Assembly (NCBI RefSeq): GCF_000499845.2
Contig: NC_023755.2
Location: 230,750 to 294,749, forward strand
Length of the DNA: 64,000 bases
Source: Phaseolus vulgaris
Taxonomy: Eukaryota; Streptophyta; Magnoliopsida; Fabales; Fabaceae
Direction: 5' to 3'
Below, piece by piece: positions 52,780 to 64,000 of the stretch. The notes under the pieces are model-generated. The model had not been told where the DNA came from, ran no database searches, and saw only the letters and a list, made by a program, of their open reading frames with translations. The position numbers and the translations under genes were made by a program. The first letter of the stretch is position 1, and each line of letters starts with the position of its first letter.

Positions 52780-52919
52780 CCTCAGTCCCTTCCATAAAAC
52801 GCACAGCAGCACAAACCCTTTTTCTTCTCTCTCTCTTTCTCCTCTTTCTCTCACCAACCACACTCAGTCGCCAAGCGTGGTTGTTGTGTGAGCCGCGCTG
52901 CCGATTCGCTTGCCGAGAC
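52780..52919 (+). promoter_or_regulatory. TC-rich 5' leader of the KH gene
   Basis: A CT-rich tract (CTTCTCTCTCTCTTTCTCC, about 52823-52850) precedes the ATG, as in many highly expressed plant genes. The last 70 bases are those duplicated at 25.5 kb. Confidence 0.5.
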
Positions 52920-55900
52920 ATGATGTCCTCCTCCGGCGCCGGCAGGTACATGGCCTTTCCGCCGTCGCCATCCGCTCCTCCCTCGCCGCACCTATCCGCT
53001 CTTCGCTCCTCCGCTCTAGCTGAGCAGGACAAGTATATCTATATCTATATCTATATCTGTTTCTGTTTATTACTATCGCAGTACATGTGTATGTGTGTTT
53101 GTGGATTGCTTGGATCTTTGGATTGATTGTTACTTGCTGTGTTAAAAAATTCTGGTGATGAGATTGTTTCTCTAGTTTTCGTGTCGCTTGCGATGGTGTT
53201 TGTTTAACTGATTCGGACTTCGGCTGAGGGTTTTTTTGCGGGCTGGGAAGGGGGATAGGGTTTTGGTGTTGTTTATCGGGAATGGTCAAAGGGGAGTCGC
53301 ACTGTGTTTACTTCAATTGTTGATTGTTTCTTTTGTTTTTGTGGCTGGATTTCGTGGTGGATGGTTTGGATGGTGGTTTTCGTGGCCTGATCTGCCGCTT
53401 TTGCTGCAGTTGGTTGATGGAAAATGGTTGTGGACAGTGGATGGTGGATTTGATTCCGTGTTTGTGAACTGAGTTTTGTTGGGATGGATTGTTGTTTTGG
53501 CTTCGCTGATTGCTTTCGTGGAGGGTGATCTTTGTCGCAAATTAGTTGATCTTGCTGTAGATGACTTTGCTTTGCGCTTAGTTCATCGGAAATAAGTTGG
53601 TTTTTCTTTGATTGGGTTTATGTTGTTGTGTGATCCTTTTACTTGACCTGTTTGACCTAGTGGGAGAAGGCTTTGTTGTTGTTTGTTGCTGAAGATGACT
53701 TTGCATTGTTGGTACTGCCTTTGCATGTGTGAAAGTGCTGTCATTTGTTTCTTTGTTGTACTTTTTATTCATGGTTTTTTTAGTTCATGGTTTACTACCT
53801 AGCAAAAAAATTGTCATGGACCCTTCGTCCTTGAAGTGTTTATTACACTGTACTTTTGTTTTGTGTTTTGTAATGGCTACATCGTCCTACTCTCATTGTG
53901 TGGTTTTTTGCTTGCTTTTCAGATATCTATCTGAGTTATTGGGAGAGCGCAACAAGCTTAGTCCGTTCATGGCCGTGCTTCCCCAGTGCTTTCGATTATT
54001 AAACCAAGGTGAGATTCGTCCCTCAAATTAGTGGTAAAAATAAGCATGAAGCCCCCCCCCCCCCTCCCTCCCACTGCATCTCGCTCTGTGCTTTAGTTAT
54101 CTTTATCATAACATCACTTTACTTCCTTCCTAGTCGCTTATTGTCTAGGGATAGGATATCAAAGCATCTATCAATTGCGAAGCTGCTTAATCAGTTGTCT
54201 ATTAACTTTGGCATAAGTCAGAACTCAAATTTATGTGATGTTTCATATTTTATTCCATGATTAAAAATGTTCAGTCCATGGTAGATTATGGGAGCACACC
54301 TGTGCTTTAGCAAACTGAACAAGTTTGTGCCAATAACTAAATTCAATACTTTTCATTTTAATGTTGTAGACCTGTATGTAAATTTCATTGAACTGTTTAA
54401 TTATTCTTAAACTAATAATGATTGATTATTTGCATTAATGTTTTGTAGTCCCAAGGAAACGTGAACTATGGGGATTAATGTAGTTGTCGGACTTATGTTG
54501 CATTAAGGTTGCATAAAAAATAATTTATTTTGCGTAGCACCCAATATAGGCAAGTACGTGCTAATTTGCTTGGTTATATACAGAGATATGAAATGTGTTT
54601 TGGTAGATTCATGCTATGATGTATGTATGTATATATATATATATATAACTTGGTGTCGCATATGCCCTAATTATTGTAAATTAGGAAAGATTGACAGTTT
54701 CCATCAACACACCATTTCCATAACACTGCCTGTCCTGTCCCATCTGCCACATCTCCAGAACCTAATCTAATACTGCCGCAGGACCTCCAGAGTCCAGTGG
54801 ACCTGGTCATCTCTGAGGCCCTGTTGCTGGAAACCTCCACATTTTCCCTCACATGCCAGTTCTCCTTCGGGCATATGAGCGACATGTACCATCTTGCGTG
54901 AAGCCCTGTTGTTGGAGACTTCCACATGTTCGTCACGTGCCACTTCCCCTTGCTTGCGTGTGTGCTCCATGGCCATCTTCCCAGCCATCATACAACTTTT
55001 TGTGTACCTGCTTTTTTTTTATTGAATGCCCTTTTTTCGGACTATAGCCTGAGCTGCACCTATTATGGTGGTTCCTTAATTAAACCCAAATTCTCTCTCA
55101 TGAGAAAACCCTGAGCCTCTGGCAATGGAGAGGAAATTAGAGGACAGAAAATTGAGAGCTTTGTAGGATGTGGTGAGAGCACAGTTGAGTACAATGGAGG
55201 ACGATTTTGAGGCGGCAGAGACAAAAGAAGGTGAGCTGGCATATTCCACGAATGGTGTCAGATTGTGGTGGATGATTTGAGCACGACAGTGATGAGAGAG
55301 CTTGAAACTGATGAACTGATGTGAAACTTCTGAAGGAGAATAAACCAGAAAGAAACAGAGGAAGCATGACAATTACTGCAACTGATGCCATAGTTTGGCT
55401 TTGGCATAACTATCTTCCCTGGCTTCCTTTTACTCCATTAATATCAATGTTTTGGTATTTATTATACAATAAGTTGTTATGCCCTTTCTTTTTCATGTTT
55501 GTCACTCAATAATTTGTTAAAAGAACAAACACGTACTTCCTTTCCAGCTCTAATAAAAATGGTTCTCCTTTTGGTCTTCTTCAGCCCGATGCTTTGGGGC
55601 CCAGCCACTATTTCTAGCATTTCTAGTTATAAATGGTCAATTTCTTTCATTGATGGCTGTACTTTAGTAACTTGCCTTTTCTTGATGAAAGCTAAGTCAG
55701 GCGTATATCAATTGTTTCTCTCTCCAGTTTTACCATAGTTTGGACACAATTTGGGAAGCCAATAAAGTGTTTATGATAAGTTAAGTGTAAAGATTTTCTG
55801 TTGAATGATAAATTATTCTGGGAACTGAAGATTGTGTGCCAACAAATTGTGTGAAAGCTCATGACATTCGTTGTATTTCAAGATACCATAAAGTACAAAG

Positions 55901-58900
55901 GGTCATAATAGAGAAGGATAAATGTACATTTTTCCATGCTGTGCTAGAAAATTGCACTTTAACTGTGAGGAGAATTATACGATTTATGTGCACATGTGTG
56001 TATATTTTATTCTTTTATAGTTAATTGTTGCATTTGTTGAAAAACCTTTTTAAGTTTGTTGAGATTGGGGAAGTTTGGGAGTGCACAAGTTTAAGAATGT
56101 AGCATGAATGAATATGAAGCAATGGTATGAAAGAGTTCAATGTGAAGAATTTAATGAAAAGGATTGACAGGTTTAATACTTTTTGGTCCACTGTTATTTT
56201 AGTTTTAACTAATATCACCAATTTTTTTAATGAGGGATGGGTTTGGATGGTATCAGACCCCTGACCCCTGCACATTGAAAGTGAAGAGAGGATCTGGAAG
56301 GTGTACTAGAGAAGAAGCAGAAGAAAAAAATAGTTAGTAGTTAGTCAGCTGACTAGTCAGTTAGTCAGTCAGAGCTGCCAATGGGTTTGACAGTTGGGGG
56401 TGGTGACAGTTAATAGATAAGGGGGATTTGTGTTACTAAGCCTATCTACCATTAATAGATTGTGAAAGGGGCTATTCTGGTGAAGGAGTTCTCTCCTTGT
56501 TTCACCTTTCTTCCAACCAGATATATATTTCCTGAGTTTCCACTCTATCCCTCCCTCACCTGATCTATTGTTACTGTTTTTCTTCTCTTGTGAGGTGTTC
56601 TTCCTAGAATTGCCACAGATGGATTTTCGGTTAACTTGTAGTTTCCTTCACATGACAGTGGAAACAGTGATAGCAGCTTCAACTACACGTAATTAGTTAG
56701 AAATGACATATTGTAAATGGAATAACATTCTAACTGGGAACTCTTGGTTGGGAACCCTTTAAAAAGTTTCCAATCTAATTTCCTGATTTAATTGATGGAA
56801 AGACTACTTGTTTGCTCCTTTTAGAGGGCCTGTTGCACACCTTGTATCCTTACCTTTCATCTCACTAGGCTAGATTTCTGTAAGTCACAAGATTTTTTAA
56901 TTGGCTTTTGGCAAAACTAGTTGCAGGAAATCTGTATGATTTCAATTGAAAGTCTAGGGTGCTGTACCTACACAGTTTTAGTTACTTGTTACTGACATGA
57001 AATGCTGGGAGAATTCTTCATGAACGATTCAGTAAATGCAGGAATTTAGGCTCTTAAACATCATGGCAAGCCTTCTCATGCACCTCATAACAAATCATCC
57101 CTTTTCCATTATTACGAGTATGTTTAAATAAATGAGATGTGAGGGAAAAAGGAGGATTTGGGAAAATATTCTCCGTTGGGAGTTTCTAAAATGTGGAGAG
57201 GATCAAGTAACCTCACAAAATTCTCACTTATAAATTTCTACGGACATTTGAGATTTCCTTTAATTTGGACGATTTTAAAGGTCCACCAAGGGAAAGAATA
57301 ATTATTACTTAACCCTTGATTTTTTTCCCCTTTTTTTCACCTTCCTTTCATCCTCTTCTCCTTCGTTCCTAAATGAACCCAAATTGGATCAGATGTTAAT
57401 TATATATGCTTTATTAATTAAATTATTTTTAAATACTCATTTAATGGGTATGAAAGGTATTTCTTGAGTTGATGTCTTGGTTGTTTAGTAATTGATAAAA
57501 TTAGATGTCATTAATCTTTTACTTATCTGAATGAGGTACTAGGGGTTCAATTAGCTTGGTTTTAGCAGAGTTTAGTGTGTATACCTTATGGGCTCTGATG
57601 TGTTATTACTAATTGTTTTCCATCTGAGAAAGCAGAAAAAGAAAATTTTCCAGCTGGTATATGTGATTACTGCTTTACGTTATCCTAATAGTATGTGCTT
57701 ACAAGATATTGTTTAAACCCTTGAATTGTTTCTGTCAAAACAAATTCTTAAATATTGTTCAATTTTTAAAAGATGTTTTGAAATTATATTTTTATGTTGG
57801 AAATACCAGTTTCAATGGTTTACTAAATGACTTTAAAGGTTTTCTAGTTTCAATTTAAGTTTGTAATATTATTTTCTTTAAATATTATATGACAATTAAG
57901 TGCATTCCCCCCCTTACCATTTAGAGTACTACCATAAAAAGCTATAATATATCTCATAAGGATAGCATTAGTTTTTACTGACTGAGGAAACATCCGTGTT
58001 GCATCGATTATGTAGTGACTGCTAACATGTTAACAAATGCTGATTGGTAAATCTTCTTCTTGAAAATTGACATTTTTGGAGCAGAAATTTTGCGTGTAAC
58101 ATCGCTGATGGGGAATGCATCAGTTTTAGGTCAAAGTGGGCTTGAACAAGCTAGCCCCCTGGCTACTGGAGGAATATTTTCAAACGGAGGTGCCAATGTG
58201 AACGGATGGGCATCACGATTTCAATCAGAAGTATGGATACTAACCATTAACATAACTTCATTAATTCATTTTCATCTAATTCTGTATTTTAGAAGTATTT
58301 CTGACTCAATTTTACATCTCATGCTAACTCATGACATTTGTTCTAGTTATTGTAGTTCTAATTGTTTGTGAAAGGCAATGCAAAGCTAACATCAAGATCT
58401 GACAATTATTCTATAGCTTAGATTCTGTTTCTAAATCCTGTTAGTGGATCTCATCTTCTTTATGTCAAGATAAATTTCATGTCAATACTTAGCCGCCTTT
58501 ACAATTTTCTCCCAAATCACTGCTCTGGTGAATATTTGCATCTGGATAAATCTGTGTATATTAACATGAATTATGGTAGAATACTAACATCAGCCTTTTT
58601 AAGAAAAGTGAAACTGTTAAGTTTAATTAGGTTTAATGAATTATTAGCTAAGTTGCCAAAATTGCTTGTAATTATCTTAATGCCTTAATAGTCTGACTTC
58701 AGCTATAATTTGAAATTTCATTCGGACACACTAGTTCTTCTTGATAATCATAGTCAGGACATGTGTGCATTTTTGTCTTTATTTTTGTCATCTCATAGAT
58801 ACTCTTTGCTTGTTTTTATTTTCCGTTATGTGTTTTCAACTTATTTTTAATTCTGAGCAGCTAGTATTGTCCCTTTTTGGTGATCTATCGGTGGCCTCTG

Positions 58901-59931
58901 ATACAGCAGTAATTTCATCTGCATGCCAGTAAATAGACCTCCATGTCTCTTTTTTGTAATTGACATTAGAATTAAAACATGCAGAGACCCAGCATGTTAC
59001 AGTCCTCACCAACACCAAACTGGCTGAGTCCACAAGGTAGCTCATCCGGTTTAATTGTTAAAAAGACAGTCAGAGTGGATATACCCGTGGACACATTTCC
59101 TAATGTATGGAGGATCTTATCTCTGCCCCAATTTATGTTAAATTTTATTTTGTTGAAAGATCTACTATTGACTTTAGTTTATTGCAGTTTAACTTTGTTG
59201 GTCGCCTTCTAGGCCCTAGAGGCAACTCTCTAAAGCGTGTAGAAGCAAGTACTGACTGTCGTGTCTTGATCAGGGGCCGAGGTAGCATTAAGGATCCAAC
59301 TAGGGTAAGAATGAACATTTCATTACGGGTTCCAAGTCTAACATGATTATTGTACCCTGATAAAATTACTGCACTACGATGAAAAATTGAAATCTGTTGA
59401 GAAAATATTTTATCATGTCATATATCAAATCATAGTGTTTACTCCTACATCTGATTAATGTAGTACTATTTATTTTATCTAAAGATCTGACTTTCTTCTG
59501 GTTGCAATCGTCTTCCATTGATGAGTTTTAATCATATATTTGTAGGAGGAAATGATGAGAGGGAAACCTGGGTATGAACATCTGAACGAACCTCTCCACA
59601 TTCTAGTTGAGGCAGAATTACCAGTTGAAATAGTTGATGCACGCTTGTTGCAGGCACGTGACATACTTGAAGATTTGCTCAAACCGGTGGTATGTTCATG
59701 TGAATTCAATTGATATTGGTGGTGATACACAGCTTTATCGCGACGTTGTTTGTTCTAATTGTTTGAAGTTTCATCTTTCAGGATGAATCTCAGGATTTCT
59801 ACAAGAAGCAGCAGCTACGGGAACTAGCACTGTTGAATGGCACTCTTCGTGAGGAGGGCTCTCCCATGTCAGGTTCTGTTTCACCCTTCCAAAACAGCCT
59901 TGGTATGAAGAGGGCGAAGACCAGGGGGTAA
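52920..59931 (+). CDS. STAR-type KH-domain RNA-binding protein (Quaking/SPIN1-like)
   Basis: Seven exons: 52920-53032, 53923-54008, 58085-58230, 58985-59104, 59188-59304, 59546-59689 and 59782-59931. All are in phase and give 291 aa. Two tandem ATGs open the frame (52920, 52923). Residues 38-75 ([20 protein letters not shown], then [14 protein letters not shown]) are the QUA1-like dimerisation segment. The KH domain spans about 142-193 with the GPRG loop at 164-167 and [20 protein letters not shown] after it. A QUA2-like part ([27 protein letters not shown]) and an Ala-Lys-rich end (GMKRAKTRG) follow. STAR proteins bind single-stranded RNA as dimers and act in splicing, stability or transport. 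The rice homologue SPIN1 is known to affect flowering. The 4-kb second intron holds repeat debris. Confidence 0.95.
54815..54984. repeat. 85-bp imperfect tandem duplication in KH intron 2
   Basis: GAGGCCCTGTTGCTGGAAAC at 54815 and GAAGCCCTGTTGTTGGAGAC at 54900 start two units with about 70-80% identity throughout. The patch is GC-richer than the rest of the intron. Confidence 0.7.
55125..55280 (+). pseudogene. Coding-like fragment in KH intron 2, one stop inside
   Basis: One frame reads [13 protein letters not shown], a stop, then [20 protein letters not shown] and onward to a TGA at 55280. It is rich in Glu, Lys and Arg, like part of a coiled coil. The source gene is not recognised. It follows directly on the 85-bp duplication, so both may have arrived on one mobile element. 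Confidence 0.35.
56230..56640. mobile_element. LTR-like retroelement remnant in KH intron 2
   Basis: Features are GGATGGTATCAGAC at 56247 (like the TGGTATCAGA beside a plant LTR), AGTTAGTCAGCTGACTAGTC repeats at about 56340, GGTGACAGTTAATAGATAAG and then a run of TC-rich leader-like sequence. I recall soybean copia LTRs of this wording. No coding part was found. Confidence 0.4.
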
Positions 59932-62459
59932 ACCGTCCTAGAGGGTGAGAGGGCTTTTGGAGCTTGTGTTAATTTTCTACATGAGCAGTTTACCATGCAT
60001 GAGTGGTGGTGCTGTGAATGAATGCCCTGAATTGCCATCGGGGCACTGGCACCATAGTGCCAGTTCTAACTTGTTCTATGTGCAGTGTGTTTACATTGAG
60101 TTTGGGGGAGGTTTAAAGATGGTAGCACGTAGTGAAAGTCCAATTGAGTTTGGTGATTTTTTTTAGTGTCGGTTAGGCGATTTGGTTAGATATTCACCAA
60201 ATCTGTCTATATATTATTATATGTGGGTTTATATTTAAGCTTGCAATGACAGTTTTGATATGGTTTTGGAATTGTGAGGAAGGTTATGTCATGATAGATT
60301 GTGAGGCAGATAATATCTACTTCAATGCGTGTATGGCTCACATTTTGTAGTATCTAATGTAGATTTTAAATTTCTCAAAATACCTTTTTTCTCTTTCTTC
60401 CATTCTTTTACTAAAACTAATTACTACCTTGTTACTTTCTTTCATTCTCAACATCTTCTTCCTCCTCACATTTGCTGCACTTGGTTTAATCTAAGATTTG
60501 ACACTTAGAAACTTGCATCATTTGAAAGAAAAGATGCAAGTGGTCAAATGTCTTCATTTTATAGTCTAAGCTTCATTTAGTGAACTAAAACTTTACTTTG
60601 AATAATAGGCACTCAATTCTGCAACCCCATCTTTTATATGTTTCTAGATTTGGAAAATACTTTTTGGAATATAAATCCACTATTAATACACTTCATATTG
60701 CACACAATTTGATAATATATTATAAGATGACAAATCATACCCTTTGAGAACATATACTAAAAAAACAATCAGATGGTTTTTAGATATCAATACAAGTCTT
60801 TCTCAGATAAGATATTTGTTTCTTTGAGATCAACCTTCTTCCTTTGTTGCTTGAACTTCTTGTTCCTTTTAAAGACAACAAACCTAGAAGATGATTCACA
60901 GATGCTTCAAGACATTGTTTCTTTGTGTAGAGACTAAACTTAACCTCTTTTAAGTATAATGTAATCCTTGTTATGCTCAAAGTATACATAATTCAAATAT
61001 TTGTTTCTTCAACAACAATTTCTTATAAATTAATTTCGTTATGAAGAGCTTCTCTACTAAATATGCTTTTCTATCTGTGACATACTTCCTGAAAATAGTG
61101 TTCATACATGTTTCTCTTTTTATCTTGGTTTTCCACAAGTTTCTTATTAAAGTTCTAAATTTTTGAAGTGATATCTTTCTTTTTACAAAATTTTACCATC
61201 AATAGATGTAAACAGAGATTGAAGTGGTTATGATACTAGTTTGTTGTACACCTAAAATTGAATTAAGTTTAAGAGTGATCACATTAAATGAGTTGAAGAA
61301 CAAATAACAAATGTATAATTAAAAACGAATCATTAATAAAATGAAAAACAAAGAACAAATATAAAATTAGAAATAAATGATCTTTCCTATATATAATATT
61401 TAATTTTCATCACATCACTTAAAAAGACATGCAATTTACTTTTTAAAAAGAAACACAAAGTATTTATAAATTACTTATAAATATAAATATAAATAAAATT
61501 TAATTAACTTACAAAGTAAAATTATGCAATCTATCTTAAAAAAACAATTTTAGAATACCAAGATCTACCGTATTCCTAAATCTTCTTTTATTTCCTAAGT
61601 TTAAAATTTTGGTAAATGCATCTTCTATTTTTGTATTATTTTTTCTATACAACTATCACACCTCACATAAAATTAACTAGCACACCTAACTATTGCCGAT
61701 GACCAAATGAATTAAACCATGTTACATTGTTTTTTATGGATAAATTAAATTAAATATATTAAGCAATAACATTACTAAGATTTATAATTCAAGGATTCAA
61801 TAAAAATCACTTTAAGAGATTTTCTTTTAACTTATTTATTTTAAATTTCTTATTTAAATTTAATATTTAAAAATCAATAATGAAATATAAAAGTAGTCTA
61901 TTTTAAATTAAAATAAGATTTATGTACTTAAGTTATTTATTTATTATAAACTCAAATTATATAAATATATACTTATTTTGTGTACTTAAAAATTAAAATC
62001 CTACTTCACATAATCAAAGTAATAATAATGTGAATAATATATGTGAAGGAGAAGATAGTAAGTAAAAGAAAAAAAGAAGAAGAGTGTAGTAAGATAATAT
62101 AACACGTAAGAACATCACATTTAGAAAGAGACCGAAAGTGGAAACACGCTTTTCCACAAATAATAAAAAAATCATATAATAATATAAAGCACCGATTAAA
62201 GATGGCATCACACCAATATCTGGTCACCAATGCTCATTCATCTTTATTCACTCTCTTCTATTTTTTATTTATTTATTGCATTATGCTTCAACAAATTAAA
62301 CTTTTCATATAAAAGTAAAAATTCGTATATAAGTTTAAACTCAACTCAAATTAATAATATTGATTTATAATATAAGATTTATATTATTTATATATTATAA
62401 AATATTTTTATTTCTAGTCAAGTTGGATTTTCAATACTTATTTCTTTTAGGGAGATCTT
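59932..62459. other. 3' UTR of the KH gene, then AT-rich spacer
   Basis: The 3' UTR probably ends near 60.36 kb. Beyond it lies A/T-rich DNA; 60.74-61.2 kb is somewhat richer in codable sequence on the minus strand, but no domain is recognised. Confidence 0.5.
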
Positions 62460-62810
62460 TCAATCCGTACTTGTCACTAAATATTTATGGATGGTCGATA
62501 GTGAGTGACCTAATAAGCTAACAAACTCTTGTTAGGATAGAACTTAAATGACTCTAATGTCATATAACGAAATAGGCCTAATTTGATTTTATAAAATTGG
62601 TTTATAAAGTGAGGTTTGCACCCACTTAAATACTATGAAATATCCATCTCTACTCAATAGTTTCATGATTGAGTTGACAATCGCGTCGGAAATGTGTTGA
62701 AGATCTCATATCAACTAGAGATAAAAATATTTGATCTCATATCAACTAGAAATAAAAATATTTGATAAGTGCAAACCTCATTTTATAAGACATTTTATAA
62801 TGTTATATTA
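62460..62810 (-). repeat. Dispersed legume-type repeat, member 2
   Basis: It contains GATCTTTCAATCCGTACTTG, ATTTATGGATGGTCGATAG, TGTTAGGATAGAACTTAA and GTGAGGTTTGCACCCACTT. It ends in two 31-bp direct copies of GATCTCATATCAACTAGA.ATAAAAATATTT (62702-62732, 62733-62763). Its order is the reverse of the member at 42.84 kb. Confidence 0.55.
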
Positions 62811-63163
62811 GACTTAAATTTCCCTTTTTAATATTATTATTATTTTATGAAATATGACATGTATAAAATTTATTAAATAAAGCTAAATATGACATCACAG
62901 AAACGTAACAACAACTAATATCAATAAGATGAGTTAAGATTATATAAGATTAGAAAATTGAAAAGTGATAATGTGCACATGAAAAGAAAGACAACTTAGA
63001 TCACTAAAAGAAACTAAAACCAGTGAATCACATGTTTGTTCAAATGTTAGCAAAAAGAAAAGTTAAAAACAGATACACACAACAAGATATCTTATTCTTG
63101 AAATGAAGTAATAGGATAAATTTACATTTTTTAAATGAGTTTATTGATTATTAATTATTATAC

Positions 63164-63207
<44 letters not shown>

Positions 63208-63639
63208 CCACCTTTACTATTTTTTATATATTTTATCATGTCACCTATAAAAAAAGGGTAGGTACATCTAACTAAAAAAATGCTTTGACACAGTATATTG
63301 CAAAATTGAACTTTAGTTTATATGTAAAGTAATTAATTACATAGAAATTTATCACAATATTAATAAAAAAATAATAAAACAAATAAATTGTGGTGTAATT
63401 ATTTTCAACCAATGGTATGTATAAATTAAATCTAAATTTGTTCATAGTTTAAGATTAAAGTAGTTTGTCCTAAAAAAATTAAAGTGGTGCTATCAAATTA
63501 ATTTCTAAACTAGAAATTAACAATTTTAATTACTTAATTACATTTTTTACCATTAATTTAATTTTAGCAAGTTTTTTACTAATAAAATGATGCCTGAATT
63601 ATTGAAAAGCAAAAAGAGAGAAAAATAAAAAAAGAAAAT
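62811..63639. other. AT-rich spacer with (AT)n at 63169-63201
   Basis: No coding frame. The (AT)n tract is perfect over about 33 bases. Confidence 0.6.
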
Positions 63640-63734
63640 AAAAAGAAAAAGAGAAGGATAGTAGAAAGAAGAAGAAGAATCTACATTCCACACCATTCTC
63701 TTCTTCTTCTCTCTCCATTCTCAAACCCTAAAAG
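63640..63734 (+). other. Possible 5' UTR exon of a gene beyond the right edge
   Basis: A TC-rich leader (CTCTTCTTCTTCTCTCTCC) ends CAAACCCTAAAAG|GTATGA, a telo-box followed by a sound donor. No ATG frame follows within the window, so the coding part would lie to the right. Evidence is only this context. Confidence 0.35.
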
Positions 63735-64000
63735 GTATGAATTATGCATATGCCTCACTTATCTTTCTATCTTCTCATATATTTACACTAATTTTCTATT
63801 TTAATTTTTCAAATTAAGTTCATAATGAAATAATGATAATATTTATTGATGTGAAATTGAATTGATATAAAAAAAGAGTTTATTTTAGGGTGAAGTTCCA
63901 TGGCATTAATTATTTGTGTTGGTTCATGTGTATAACCCCTTTCATCACCAACTTCACATCTCTCACTTCATTAAGAACCACCTCTTAATTTAAATATAAA

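Noticed and set aside
52655..53289. Overlapping Arg/Lys-rich minus-strand frames at the KH gene start
   Set aside because: They are shadows of the CT-rich leader and exon 1 of the KH gene.
60780..60989. Possible retroelement polymerase remnant on the minus strand
   Set aside because: Some words look coding-like, but no ordered reverse-transcriptase or integrase motif could be read.
1..64000. Undescribed multi-gene system, biosynthetic cluster or defence island
   Set aside because: The eight genes are ordinary single plant genes from unrelated families, with no shared domain set or co-directional cluster.
1..64000. tRNA, rRNA or microRNA genes
   Set aside because: I saw no A-box/B-box pair, rRNA segment or known microRNA by eye; a tRNAscan and small-RNA mapping would be needed to exclude them fully.

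Overview
The window is nuclear DNA of a dicot plant. It is AT-rich, the genes have GT-AG introns, intergenic stretches run to 12 kb, and there are many (AT)n and (ATT)n microsatellites and small fold-back transposons. Several dispersed repeats look like families I know from bean, cowpea and soybean genomes, so I infer a legume, probably of the bean tribe. No bacterial, organellar, viral or CRISPR-like feature was seen.

Eight protein genes are supported, and seven of them can be assembled from start to stop by joining exons in phase. In order: a DUF6821-type single-pass membrane protein, minus strand, cut by the left window edge (1-2385); a small FAR1-domain protein (7086-8827, +); a large plant protein of unknown function (10752-13774, +); a secreted GH9 endo-beta-1,4-glucanase (19201-22173, +); a SWIM-domain SWS1/ZSWIM7-type protein (23312-25229, -); a KIPK-type AGC kinase (29544-32615, -); a phytolongin (45825-46661, -); and a STAR/KH RNA-binding protein (52920-59931, +). 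A spliced 5' leader at 63.6-63.7 kb may start a ninth gene beyond the right edge. The genes have unrelated jobs (cell wall, recombination, auxin/polarity signalling, membrane traffic, RNA binding); nothing suggests a cluster or a shared pathway.

The spaces between genes hold a decayed gypsy-type retroelement (3.1-4.9 kb), several fold-back MITEs (CACTA-like at 37.2 and 38.7 kb, others at 28.6 and 40.0 kb), tandem repeats, a 35-nt fragment of U2 snRNA (28.08 kb), and two inverted members of one dispersed family (42.8 and 62.5 kb). The blocks 34-45.8 kb and 47.7-52.8 kb are gene-empty and very AT-rich.

The most interesting structure is a partial copy of the 5' leader and first exon of the KH-protein gene (52.8-53.0 kb). 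It lies inverted at about 25.5-25.63 kb, directly upstream of SWS1 and in the sense direction for SWS1, which suggests duplication and possible capture of a promoter or first exon. No undescribed multi-gene system was found; the other findings concern gene structure and repeat history.
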